From the NCBI GenBank assembly GCA_027081115.1, contig JALWLD010000112.1, positions 124,001 through 188,000 on the forward strand: DNA of 64,000 nucleotides, given 5' to 3'. The position numbers and the translations under genes were made by a program. Origin of the DNA: Sulfurovum sp. (GTDB lineage: Bacteria; Campylobacterota; Campylobacteria; Campylobacterales; Sulfurovaceae). The notes under the pieces are model-generated. The model worked only from the letters and a program-made list of their open reading frames with translations, made no database searches and had not been told where the DNA came from. Shown piece by piece: positions 55,998 through 64,000 of this stretch (positions within the stretch are counted from its first letter, which is position 1; each line of letters starts with the position of its first letter).

Positions 55998-56909
55998 TTA
56001 ATTGGGTTTACTCGTTAGTATTGGCTTAAAATTTTCTTCTATTGCTGTTTGTGTTGTCCATACATTTTTGATTTCTTTTATATGTGCAGGGATATTTTTT
56101 TCAAATTCGACTGAATAATAATCATTTACTTTTTGAAAAAGTGCGTCATGATTATTTTTAATAAAAGAGATAGCCTGTTTACTAAAACTATGTTCTGTCT
56201 TTATCTCTTCTAATGTTATATCGAAAAAAATATCAATTATGGCTAGAGATTGTTTTTTAGTCATCTCTGGAAAATAATACAACAGGTCAAAATGTAAGCA
56301 TTTTAAATAAGCTCTCTCCCCTAATGGTTTTAAGTATGCTTTTGTTTTAGGTCTCAATATTAAATTATTTGTACGTTCTGTATTGTTTACTGTTATCGCA
56401 TCATGTCGTATTTTCTTTGTATTTAAAAATCTTTCTAATATCTCAATAGCAAATTTAAAATTGTTCTTGAGATAATACTTTATAACTCCAGTGTAGTTAT
56501 CTACTATTCTTAAACCTTGCACATTATTAATACTTTTATCTAAATATAAATAGTTATCTAAAAAATCTAAAAAATCATCATCAGAAAGAATATCTTTTAA
56601 TTTTTTTAATTTCTTCCTATGCCCTGTTTCAACTTTGCATAATTCATTATTCATTTTTATATAATATTGGTACTTATTAATAATATCCAACATGTATTTT
56701 ATATTCTTTTCTGCAAACCCCTCAAATACACACTTTTTTTCTTTAAACTCTTGAATAGTACAATCTAAGTGTAAGTACCCATTAATACTCTGATTTTTTA
56801 GTATTGGTAAAGACTTATCTTTCGTCAGTGTTTTAAGTGCTTCTGCATAATCAAAATCAGGTTCTACTTTTGAAGCCGCCCATTCTATAATTACTTCTTC
56901 TATTGTCAT
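55998..56909 (-). CDS. Unknown protein translationally coupled to integrase
   Basis: 303 aa; start overlaps integrase stop by 4 nt (56906-56909). Confidence 0.65.
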   Translation of the reverse strand: MTIEEVIIEWAASKVEPDFDYAEALKTLTKDKSLPILKNQSINGYLHLDCTIQEFKEKKCVFEGFAEKNIKYMLDIINKYQYYIKMNNELCKVETGHRKKLKKLKDILSDDDFLDFLDNYLYLDKSINNVQGLRIVDNYTGVIKYYLKNNFKFAIEILERFLNTKKIRHDAITVNNTERTNNLILRPKTKAYLKPLGERAYLKCLHFDLLYYFPEMTKKQSLAIIDIFFDITLEEIKTEHSFSKQAISFIKNNHDALFQKVNDYYSVEFEKNIPAHIKEIKNVWTTQTAIEENFKPILTSKPN

Positions 56910-58111
56910 TTCTTTACCCCCTCCAAAAAATCAGCGTACCATTGAACAAGCTCTCTCTTCTTCTCTGTATATTCTGCTCTATTGTATGCACCTCTCACTT
57001 TATCTTTTTCAACGTGAGCCAATAACGCTTCTATTACATCACTATCTTTACCGTGTTCATTTGCTATGGTAGAAAACATTGCTCTAAAGCCGTGAGGTAC
57101 TATCTCATCTCCAAAGTCTAAGCGTTTTAGTGCAGAACTTATCGCTACATCTGTAAGAGGTCTTGTCCTACTTAGTGGAGAGTGAAACACATATTTAGCA
57201 TCGTGTGTGTATTGTCCTACCTCTTCGAGTATGGCTATGGCTTGATCACTTAGTGGTAATTTATGCTCTTTGCCTGACTTCATTTTACTTGCAGGGATAG
57301 TCCAAAGTTTTTTCTTTAAATCAAACTCACTCCAAACAGCTTTACGGATATTTGCAGAACGTACAAAAACATAGGGTAAAAAGCGTAAAAGATGTCTTGT
57401 AGTAAATGAACCCTTGTATCCGTCAATTGCTCTCAATAGCTCTCCTATACGCTTAGGCTCGGTAATAGTCTTGTACTCTTCATTTGTAAACTTCTTTAGT
57501 GCTATGGTCTTATCAATGTCCGCTACGATGTTATGCTCCACCTTATCAAACTGTAGGGCATATTTCCATATTTGATTGGCTAAGTTGAGGTAACGGTGTG
57601 CAGTTTCCAACGCTCCACGCTGTTGTACATAAGTAGCGATAGATACCAAATCCCCTTTTGTAACTTTATCAATAGGCATTGCACCTATAAAGGGGTAAAA
57701 ATCTCTCTTTAATGCTCTCTCATATCTCACATAGGTACTTGGTGCTAATTCATCTTTTCGCATCTTTAGATAATCTTCTGCTACATCTTGAAAAGTGTTT
57801 CTAATATCTTTTCGTTTTGCTATCTTTTTCTCTTGCTTCTCCCGTGAGGGGTTTATCCCTTTAGCAACTTTACTTTTAAGCCCTCGATGTATCTCTCTTG
57901 CATCTTTTAGACTTATCGCTGGGTACTTACCAATAGAGTACAAATACTTTTTATTATGAAGTGAAAAGTTATATCTCCATAACTTACCACCCTTTGCAGT
58001 AGCCAGCAAATAAAGTCCTCCACCATCGGGGTATCTTTTATCTTTTAATATGCCGTTATCGTTATTTGGTTTTGCATTTTTGATTGTACGCTCTGTAAGA
58101 GTTCCCATCAT
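56906..58111 (-). CDS. int: P4-type tyrosine integrase
   Basis: LTERTIKNAKPNNDNGILKDKRYPDGGGLYLLATAKGGKLWRYNFSL arm-binding domain; VPHGFRAMFSTIANE, LLAHVEKDKVRGAYNRAEY. Confidence 0.93.
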   Translation of the reverse strand: MMGTLTERTIKNAKPNNDNGILKDKRYPDGGGLYLLATAKGGKLWRYNFSLHNKKYLYSIGKYPAISLKDAREIHRGLKSKVAKGINPSREKQEKKIAKRKDIRNTFQDVAEDYLKMRKDELAPSTYVRYERALKRDFYPFIGAMPIDKVTKGDLVSIATYVQQRGALETAHRYLNLANQIWKYALQFDKVEHNIVADIDKTIALKKFTNEEYKTITEPKRIGELLRAIDGYKGSFTTRHLLRFLPYVFVRSANIRKAVWSEFDLKKKLWTIPASKMKSGKEHKLPLSDQAIAILEEVGQYTHDAKYVFHSPLSRTRPLTDVAISSALKRLDFGDEIVPHGFRAMFSTIANEHGKDSDVIEALLAHVEKDKVRGAYNRAEYTEKKRELVQWYADFLEGVKK

Positions 58112-58291
58112 ATCCCCTAAGTAGTCATTTAGTAGTATGTAAAGTCTAAAATTACTTTATTACTACTCATATTACTACTATTGAGCTTAGATTACTACCA
58201 TACACATTAAACTATGTTAGACTATAAAAGTGGTACAATGTTCGTATATAAGGGGTTTATGTAGATTATATTGAGTAAGTTGGATTGTAGG

Positions 58292-58306
58292 TTGGTGGAG
58301 CATAAC
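58292..58306. repeat. Integrase-proximal att direct repeat within the tRNA-Ala 3' end
   Basis: TTGGTGGAGCATAAC identical to 53700-53714. Confidence 0.88.
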
Positions 58307-58368
58307 GGGATCGAACCGATGACCTCTTCGCTGCCAGCGAAGCGCTCTCCCAGCTGAGCTAATGCCCC
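58293..58368 (-). tRNA. tRNA-Ala (anticodon GGC)
   Basis: GGGGCATTAGCTCAGCTGGGAGAGCGCTTCGCTGGCAGCGAAGAGGTCATCGGTTCGATCCCGTTATGCTCCACCA; loop CTGGCAG. Confidence 0.95.
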
Positions 58369-58432
58369 AATGTTGTTATTGGGTTAGGATTGTATCAAAA
58401 GGCAGGTTAAATATCCTACCTTTTTAAAAAAT

Positions 58433-58714
58433 TTATGAACGTTCTGTCACTTCAAGAAGGTGGTAACCAAACTGTGTTTGTACAGGACCATGTACTACAC
58501 CTACTTCATCGTTGAAAACCACTTTGTCAAATTCTGGTACCATTTGCCCTTGTGAGAATGTACCAAGATCACCACCACTTGCACCTGATGGACAAGTTGA
58601 GTTCTCTTTTGCTGCCTGTTCAAATGTGATCTCTCCAGAGTTGATCTGCTCTTTAAGTTCATTACATTTTGCTTCACTGTCTACTAAAATATGTCTTGCA
58701 CTTGCTGTTGCCAT
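58433..58714 (-). CDS. Parvulin-type peptidyl-prolyl isomerase
   Basis: ARHILVDSEAKCNELKEQINSGEITFEQAAKENSTCPSGASGGDLGTFSQGQMVPEFDKVVF; start trimmed to MATASARH. Confidence 0.93.
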   Translation of the reverse strand: MATASARHILVDSEAKCNELKEQINSGEITFEQAAKENSTCPSGASGGDLGTFSQGQMVPEFDKVVFNDEVGVVHGPVQTQFGYHLLEVTERS

Positions 58715-58724
58715 AATTGATTCC

Positions 58725-60383
58725 TTAAATATTGGTATCAAAAGAGACGAGTTCACCTCTTTTGAGTCGTGGTATTATATCGGTTTTTATTTTACGTATC
58801 ATAAACATCTTTTTGTCTAAAGGTATATTTCCATTTCCTTTGATACTTTTCAACTTTCCATCATAATGTTTAATGAGAAAATTACGCAATACGTTTTGTA
58901 ATTCCTCTTCATTCATAACTTCAAAGGTGTCATCTACTGCCAGCCCCATAAGATGAGGATGCTCTTTCTCTCCAGCTATCAGTGCAGAAAAAAGTTCCGC
59001 ATAGCCACCAAACATATTGACATCTATGACATCCAAAACAGAGTCAATAAGGTTTGGTTTTTCCAGCAATGTTTTCAATATACTCAACTGTGCCACATCA
59101 TCACGTTTTTGTGAAAAATTTTCACGTGTATTGCCCAGATTGACCTGTTTCCCAAAAAGTGCAGGAGAGACACCTAAAAGAGTTGCTGCCATGGGAATGT
59201 ATGCATCTTTTATAATAGGGGTTAACGTATCTAAAAACTGTTTGGCATTACCAAAAGCAGCTTCTTTGGCTCTTGGATCATTCAGGTCAAAAGCTTCAAT
59301 GGTCTGCTCCAACACAAAAGGAATGAGTGCTTTGGCACCGCGAAGCAGTTTTGCAACCTCTTCACTCTGCCCCTTGGCAATAAGATCTGCAGGGTCCTGC
59401 CCATCAGGAAAAAGCACTACGCCACCATCAAAACCGGCATGAGAAAGCATCTGTGCTGCCTTCATAGCAGCGGCTTGTCCTGCCTTGTCTCCATCATAGG
59501 CCAAGATGATCCGGGGATCACCCTTTCTAAGAAGTGGCAAATGTTCAGGAGTTAATGCAGTTCCCATTGAAGCTACTGCTTCTGTAAAACCGGCCTGATG
59601 AAACATGATCACATCCAAATATCCTTCACACACAATCAATTTTTTATTTTTATAAATACTCTCTTTTGCCAGATCATACCCGTAAAGGAGTCTTGATTTG
59701 TTAAAGAGTTTGGTTTGTGGCGAGTTGATGTATTTGGCAGGATGGTTGGTAATAGTTCTCCCTCCAAATCCTACAGCTGCTCCAGATGCAGAAAAAATAG
59801 GAAAAGTGATACGTTCAACCAGTCTGGCATAAAACCTCCCTCCTCCTTCTCCTTGGGCAATAACACCAGCATCTACCGCTTTAGGTAGAGGCAGCAGTGT
59901 TGTATTTAAAAAGTTTATCACGGAGTTACCATCAGGCACATAACCAATACCAAACTTTTGAATGGAACTTTCGGCTACCCCTCTGTCTAAAAGATACTGT
60001 CGCGCTGTTTGGTTGTGTTCCAGGTTCTTCACATACCAGGTCTGTATGGCTTCAAGTACTCTTTTTGCATCTGAGTAGTCAGAGGATCCTTTCGTGTAGT
60101 TTAGGGAAAAGTTAAACATGGATGCCAGTTTTTCAATGGCTTCAGGGTAGGTCAACTTCTCCAGTTCCATCACAAACTTAATGCTGTCTCCACCCACACC
60201 ACAACCAAAACAATGGTAAATCTGTTTGGAAGGGCTCACTACAAAAGAGGGTGTTTTTTCTCCATGGAAGGGGCAGTTTGCTTTGTAGTTTGCACCAGCT
60301 TTTCGTAACTCTACAAAATTACCGATGACATCAACAATATCAATACTGTTTTTAAGGGATTCAATGGAGGCATTATCTATCAT
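58725..60383 (-). CDS. dnaG: DNA primase
   Basis: CPFHGEKTPSFVVSPSKQIYHCFGCGVGGD zinc motif, YGYDLAKESIYKNKKLIVCEGYLDVI, AYDGDKAGQAAA; start at MIDNASIESLK. Confidence 0.96.
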   Translation of the reverse strand: MIDNASIESLKNSIDIVDVIGNFVELRKAGANYKANCPFHGEKTPSFVVSPSKQIYHCFGCGVGGDSIKFVMELEKLTYPEAIEKLASMFNFSLNYTKGSSDYSDAKRVLEAIQTWYVKNLEHNQTARQYLLDRGVAESSIQKFGIGYVPDGNSVINFLNTTLLPLPKAVDAGVIAQGEGGGRFYARLVERITFPIFSASGAAVGFGGRTITNHPAKYINSPQTKLFNKSRLLYGYDLAKESIYKNKKLIVCEGYLDVIMFHQAGFTEAVASMGTALTPEHLPLLRKGDPRIILAYDGDKAGQAAAMKAAQMLSHAGFDGGVVLFPDGQDPADLIAKGQSEEVAKLLRGAKALIPFVLEQTIEAFDLNDPRAKEAAFGNAKQFLDTLTPIIKDAYIPMAATLLGVSPALFGKQVNLGNTRENFSQKRDDVAQLSILKTLLEKPNLIDSVLDVIDVNMFGGYAELFSALIAGEKEHPHLMGLAVDDTFEVMNEEELQNVLRNFLIKHYDGKLKSIKGNGNIPLDKKMFMIRKIKTDIIPRLKRGELVSFDTNI

Positions 60384-60460
60384 ATAGGAATTATATCTAA
60401 TTAGGTATAATAATACCCTCAGAATAGACAAAGATACAATTCATCTTGTAAAGGCAGCAC

Positions 60461-61507
60461 GTGGAAAACTTTTTACCCGGATACAAAGACCCTTTGTTCA
60501 GTATTTTACTCATTGTTGTTGTCTCTTTGATTATTGCTGTTGCTACCTATGGGTGGGGGCTTTATAAACAGCAAAAGGAGCAGGGAAATCTCTTAAAGTT
60601 TTTAGACAAATTTGACTCCGCAGAGTGTGCACTTGATACTTCGGACATGCCTTTTGAAGCACATCTCTTAAAGCCTCTCTCCCTGCTTGCAAAAGCCTTT
60701 GAAAACTCAGGAGAGTACCATAAATCCATCTCTATTTACCTCTATCTGATCAAGCATATCAGCCATGACCAGGGGAAACTCGAACTCATGGAGAGACTGG
60801 GAAAAACCTACCTGCATGCTGGATTTTTGGAAAGGTCACGAAGTATTTATGTAGAAGTATTACGTAAAAAACCTCGCAGTGTAAAAGTACTGTATGAACT
60901 GGGTGTAGTTTATGAAATGATGCATCAGTACGACAAAGCCAAAGAAGTCATAGAACCCTTGGAACTTCTGGGGGAAAATACATATAACCTCAAAAAGTTT
61001 CTTGAACTCTCACAGATCACTTCGTCAAAAGGTATGTCTATCGAAGAGAAGATAAGCAAACTCAAACAGCTACTTCACGATGAGCCAAACCTTTACCGTC
61101 AAGTCATCTCCGTATTATTGCAATTAGATACACAAATTGCCTGGGAGACCATCGATGTAGAGCGTATTGAGGAGATTTTGGATATCTTCTGGTTCTTACC
61201 AAATTCACAAGTCGATTTAGATATAATTTCGTCAAATAATGCGCTGCATACACTCTATTATGCTAAAGGGTATCTGCAAAAACCACCAAAAGAAAAAAGT
61301 AATATCTTTACGCTAGATATGTTGGCTACGGCCAGAAAAGGTGGCTTTGAGGAAGGAGAACTGCTCTTCTCCTATTTGTGTAAAAAATGTAAGCAGAGCT
61401 ACCCTGTCTCTTTTAAACGCTGTCCAAACTGTATGGCCATAAACTCTGTAAAGGTAGAAGAAGAAATTGCAAAATCAAGCCCGAAAACAAATTACTCTCT
61501 ACTCTGA
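60461..61507 (+). CDS. LapB-like protein: TM + TPR + C-terminal zinc ribbon
   Basis: N-terminal TM; TPR-like repeats; CKKCKQSYPVSFKRCPNCMA at C-terminus. Confidence 0.75.
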   Translation: MENFLPGYKDPLFSILLIVVVSLIIAVATYGWGLYKQQKEQGNLLKFLDKFDSAECALDTSDMPFEAHLLKPLSLLAKAFENSGEYHKSISIYLYLIKHISHDQGKLELMERLGKTYLHAGFLERSRSIYVEVLRKKPRSVKVLYELGVVYEMMHQYDKAKEVIEPLELLGENTYNLKKFLELSQITSSKGMSIEEKISKLKQLLHDEPNLYRQVISVLLQLDTQIAWETIDVERIEEILDIFWFLPNSQVDLDIISSNNALHTLYYAKGYLQKPPKEKSNIFTLDMLATARKGGFEEGELLFSYLCKKCKQSYPVSFKRCPNCMAINSVKVEEEIAKSSPKTNYSLL

Positions 61508-61910
61508 TGGTTCAAGCCTGGGTAACCCCGGTCCAGGAGGCTACGGAGGCATACTGGAATTTAAAGGAAATCGTAAAGAGTACTTTGGCGGAGAAGCACA
61601 TACTACGAACAACCGTATGGAACTCCAGGGGGTTATTGAAGGCTTAAAGCTCTTAAAAGAGCCTTGTGATGTCGAAGTCATCTCAGACAGTTCTTATGTA
61701 ACCAAAGCCATTAATGAGTGGTTGGATGGCTGGGTACGAAAAAACTTTACCAAAGTAAAAAATGTAGATCTCTGGAAAGCATACCTTGAAGCTGCAAAGC
61801 CACACAATGTTCGTGGTACATGGGTACGTGGACATAATGGACACCCAGAAAATGAACGCTGCGATGAATTGGCACGTAATGAAGCTGAACGCATTAAAGC
61901 AACACAATAA
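61467..61910 (+). CDS. rnhA: Ribonuclease HI
   Basis: LYSDGSSLGNPGPGGYGGIL, TNNRMELQGVIEGL, SDSSYV, WVRGHNGHPENERCDELA; TTG start overlapping upstream gene by 41 nt. Confidence 0.95.
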   Translation: MQNQARKQITLYSDGSSLGNPGPGGYGGILEFKGNRKEYFGGEAHTTNNRMELQGVIEGLKLLKEPCDVEVISDSSYVTKAINEWLDGWVRKNFTKVKNVDLWKAYLEAAKPHNVRGTWVRGHNGHPENERCDELARNEAERIKATQ

Positions 61911-61925
61911 CATAAAGGAAAAACA

Positions 61926-62597
61926 ATGAACAATTACAGTCAACTTGAAAAAAGACTGAACTATACATTTGAAAACAAGCAATTGATTATTGAGGCTTTG
62001 ACACATAAAAGTTACAAAAAGCCTTACAATAATGAGCGGCTTGAATTTTTGGGAGATGCTGTACTGGATCTCATAGTCGGAGAATACCTCTTTGCAAAGT
62101 TCCCTAGCTCTAACGAAGGAATACTCTCAAAGATACGTGCCTCCTTGGTCAATGAAAGTGGCTTTACCCTGCTTGCCAAAGAGATTGACCTCGGAGAGTA
62201 TATCTACCTCTCTATGGCCGAAGAAAACAATAACGGAAGAAATAAACCTTCGTTACTTTCCAATGCATTTGAAGCCATTATCGGGGCTGTGTATCTTGAA
62301 GCCGGCTTGGTAAAAGCCAAAGAGATCTCCATAAAACTGCTTGAAGAGTGCCACCCGAAGATAGACTTGAAATCCCTGTCAAAAGATTATAAAACAGCAC
62401 TTCAGGAGTTGACACAGGCCACACATGGTGTAACACCTCACTATGAGATGCTTGGTTCTTCAGGGCCAGATCATAAAAAAGAGTTTGAGATTGCCATCAT
62501 TCTTAATGAAAAGACCATTGCCACAGCAAAAGGCAAAAGCAAAAAAGATGCGCAGCAAAAAGCAGCACAGATCGCATTAGAAAAATTAAAGGGCTAA
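61926..62597 (+). CDS. rnc: Ribonuclease III
   Basis: [14 protein letters not shown] signature and C-terminal dsRNA-binding domain. Confidence 0.96.
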   Translation: MNNYSQLEKRLNYTFENKQLIIEALTHKSYKKPYNNERLEFLGDAVLDLIVGEYLFAKFPSSNEGILSKIRASLVNESGFTLLAKEIDLGEYIYLSMAEENNNGRNKPSLLSNAFEAIIGAVYLEAGLVKAKEISIKLLEECHPKIDLKSLSKDYKTALQELTQATHGVTPHYEMLGSSGPDHKKEFEIAIILNEKTIATAKGKSKKDAQQKAAQIALEKLKG

Positions 62598-62598
62598 G

Positions 62599-63675
62599 AT
62601 GAATACCTTTGGAAAAAAACTGACGCTGACTACATTTGGAGAGTCTCACGGAAAAGCACTGGGATGTATACTTGATGGTGTCCCTGCCGGTCTGAAGATA
62701 GATGAAGCATTCATCCAATCTGAACTTGACAGAAGAAAACCAGGGAAAAGCAAACTGGAGACCGGACGTAAAGAGGATGACAAATTTGAAATACTCTCCG
62801 GTACCTTTGAAGGTCTAAGCACGGGTACACCCATTGCCATGATCATTTTCAATACCAATCAAAAATCCAAAGACTATGAGAATGTCAAAGACCTTTTCCG
62901 TCCCGGACATGCCGACTTCACCTACTTTCACAAGTATGGGCTAAGAGACTACCGAGGTGGCGGACGCTCCTCTGCAAGAGAGACAGCGGCAAGAGTTGCA
63001 GGTGGAGCCATTGCCAAACTTATACTCAAAGAACTTGGTATTTCTGTCCAAAGTGGTCTGTGTGAAGTAGATGGTATCAAAGGAGAAATACAAAACTTTG
63101 ACTATGCAAAAACATCTAAGATGTACGCACTTGACCCAAACAAAGAGGCTGAACAGGAAGCAGCTATCTTGAGAGCCAAAGAGAACCATGACTCGGTTGG
63201 TGGCGTAGTATTGACCACGGCAACAGGAGTACCCATTGGACTGGGAGAACCACTCTACTACAAACTTGATGCCATACTTGCTGAAGCGATGATGGGCATC
63301 AATGCTGCTAAAGCAGTAGAGATCGGTGACGGTATTGCAAGTACTCATCTTAAAGGTTCCCAAAACAATGATGCCATTACACTTGAAGGCTTTAGAAGCA
63401 ACCATGCCGGAGGTATCTTAGGTGGTATTTCAAATGGAGATACCATCATTGTAAAGACACACTTTAAACCTACACCTTCCATCTTTCAAGAACAAGACAC
63501 TATAACAACCTACAATGAAGAGGTAAAGTGTAACTTGAAGGGGAGACATGACCCTTGTGTTGCTTTGCGTGGTGCAGTAGTGTGTGAAGCAATGATGGCA
63601 TTAACACTGGCCGACATGACCCTGCTTAATATGGGTAAGAAAATGGAACACTTAACTTCCATCTACAGTAACTAA
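62599..63675 (+). CDS. aroC: Chorismate synthase
   Basis: TFGESHGKALGCILDGVPAG, DYRGGGRSSARETAARVAGG. Confidence 0.97.
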   Translation: MNTFGKKLTLTTFGESHGKALGCILDGVPAGLKIDEAFIQSELDRRKPGKSKLETGRKEDDKFEILSGTFEGLSTGTPIAMIIFNTNQKSKDYENVKDLFRPGHADFTYFHKYGLRDYRGGGRSSARETAARVAGGAIAKLILKELGISVQSGLCEVDGIKGEIQNFDYAKTSKMYALDPNKEAEQEAAILRAKENHDSVGGVVLTTATGVPIGLGEPLYYKLDAILAEAMMGINAAKAVEIGDGIASTHLKGSQNNDAITLEGFRSNHAGGILGGISNGDTIIVKTHFKPTPSIFQEQDTITTYNEEVKCNLKGRHDPCVALRGAVVCEAMMALTLADMTLLNMGKKMEHLTSIYSN

Positions 63676-63686
63676 GGAATTTTATA

Positions 63687-64000
63687 ATGAAAAAATTTGG
63701 ATTTGGTCTTATTGGGCTTGTGATTGTTGCAGCTATCTACTACTTTACTGCGGGATCTGAAAAACTTACCAATGAAATGAAGGTTCGTGTCAACAATGAG
63801 TTGACAGCAATCCAACAAAAAGGTTTTTCTGTAAAAGAGAGAGAAGTAAAAGCAAAAAAAGAACATTTTGTTCTCTCATTTGATGACCCAAAAAAAATTG
63901 TTGCGTTTTTTAAACAGCAGGGTTCAGAACTAAGCATAGAAGATGCAGAAGCATTGATTGGACTCAAGATTGGTGTTGACCTCAAATACCTCGACAGCAG
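63687..64000 (+). CDS. Membrane-anchored hypothetical protein, 3' truncated by window edge
   Basis: Open frame MKKFGFGLIGLVIVAAIYYFTAGSEKLTNEMKVRVNNEL... to window end. Confidence 0.6.
   Translation, partial: MKKFGFGLIGLVIVAAIYYFTAGSEKLTNEMKVRVNNELTAIQQKGFSVKEREVKAKKEHFVLSFDDPKKIVAFFKQQGSELSIEDAEALIGLKIGVDLKYLDS

Larger units (their letters stand above)
53700..58306. mobile_element. 4.6-kb integrative element inserted at tRNA-Ala(GGC)
   Basis: 15-bp direct repeat TTGGTGGAGCATAAC at 53700-53714 and 58292-58306, the latter being the tRNA 3' end; integrase adjacent; Rep-like and AlpA-like genes inside. Confidence 0.9.

Noticed and set aside
1-64000. CRISPR arrays, rRNA genes, IS transposases, known defence operons
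   Set aside because: No regularly spaced repeats, rRNA sequence or transposase motifs were seen on reading through.

Overview
The window looks like a chromosomal segment of a Campylobacterota bacterium, probably Sulfurovum-like; this is inferred from the XerH-type recombinase, an HP0268-like protein, the Nuo operon layout and a MqnP/UbiA-type prenyltransferase. Most of it is housekeeping: tilS, miaB, nusA, tpiA-pgk-gap, nadD-rsfS, argS, tatA, gmk, ung, pssA, miaA, a 15-gene complex I operon, nfo, dnaG, rnhA, rnc and aroC, plus four tRNAs. Three regions stand out. (1) The nuo operon (17.6-35.4 kb) has no canonical NuoE or NuoF. It encodes a NuoE-position protein with a coiled coil and a helix-hairpin-helix-like tail, a chimera of a NuoF Fe-S domain with a GltD-like FAD oxidoreductase, and two tandem NuoG paralogues. 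(2) An accessory block (38-51 kb) carries an apparently complete N-acetylglucosamine PTS (HPr-EI fusion, IICB, separate IIA, NagA). The nagA reading frame has no canonical start codon and seems to start at AUC/AUA behind a strong Shine-Dalgarno. The block also holds an unlisted 29-aa membrane smORF, a nonaheme cytochrome, a two-component system and a FadL/FadD pair. (3) A compact 4.6-kb integrative element (53700-58306) sits at tRNA-Ala(GGC). It is bounded by 15-bp att repeats, has clustered ATNACTACT arm-type repeats, a tyrosine integrase coupled to an unknown protein, an AlpA-like excisionase, a Rep_trans/RstA-like initiator and a group of three hairpins including a perfect 26-bp palindrome. 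This element is the best candidate for an undescribed system. All family assignments come from motif recognition by eye; no searches were run.
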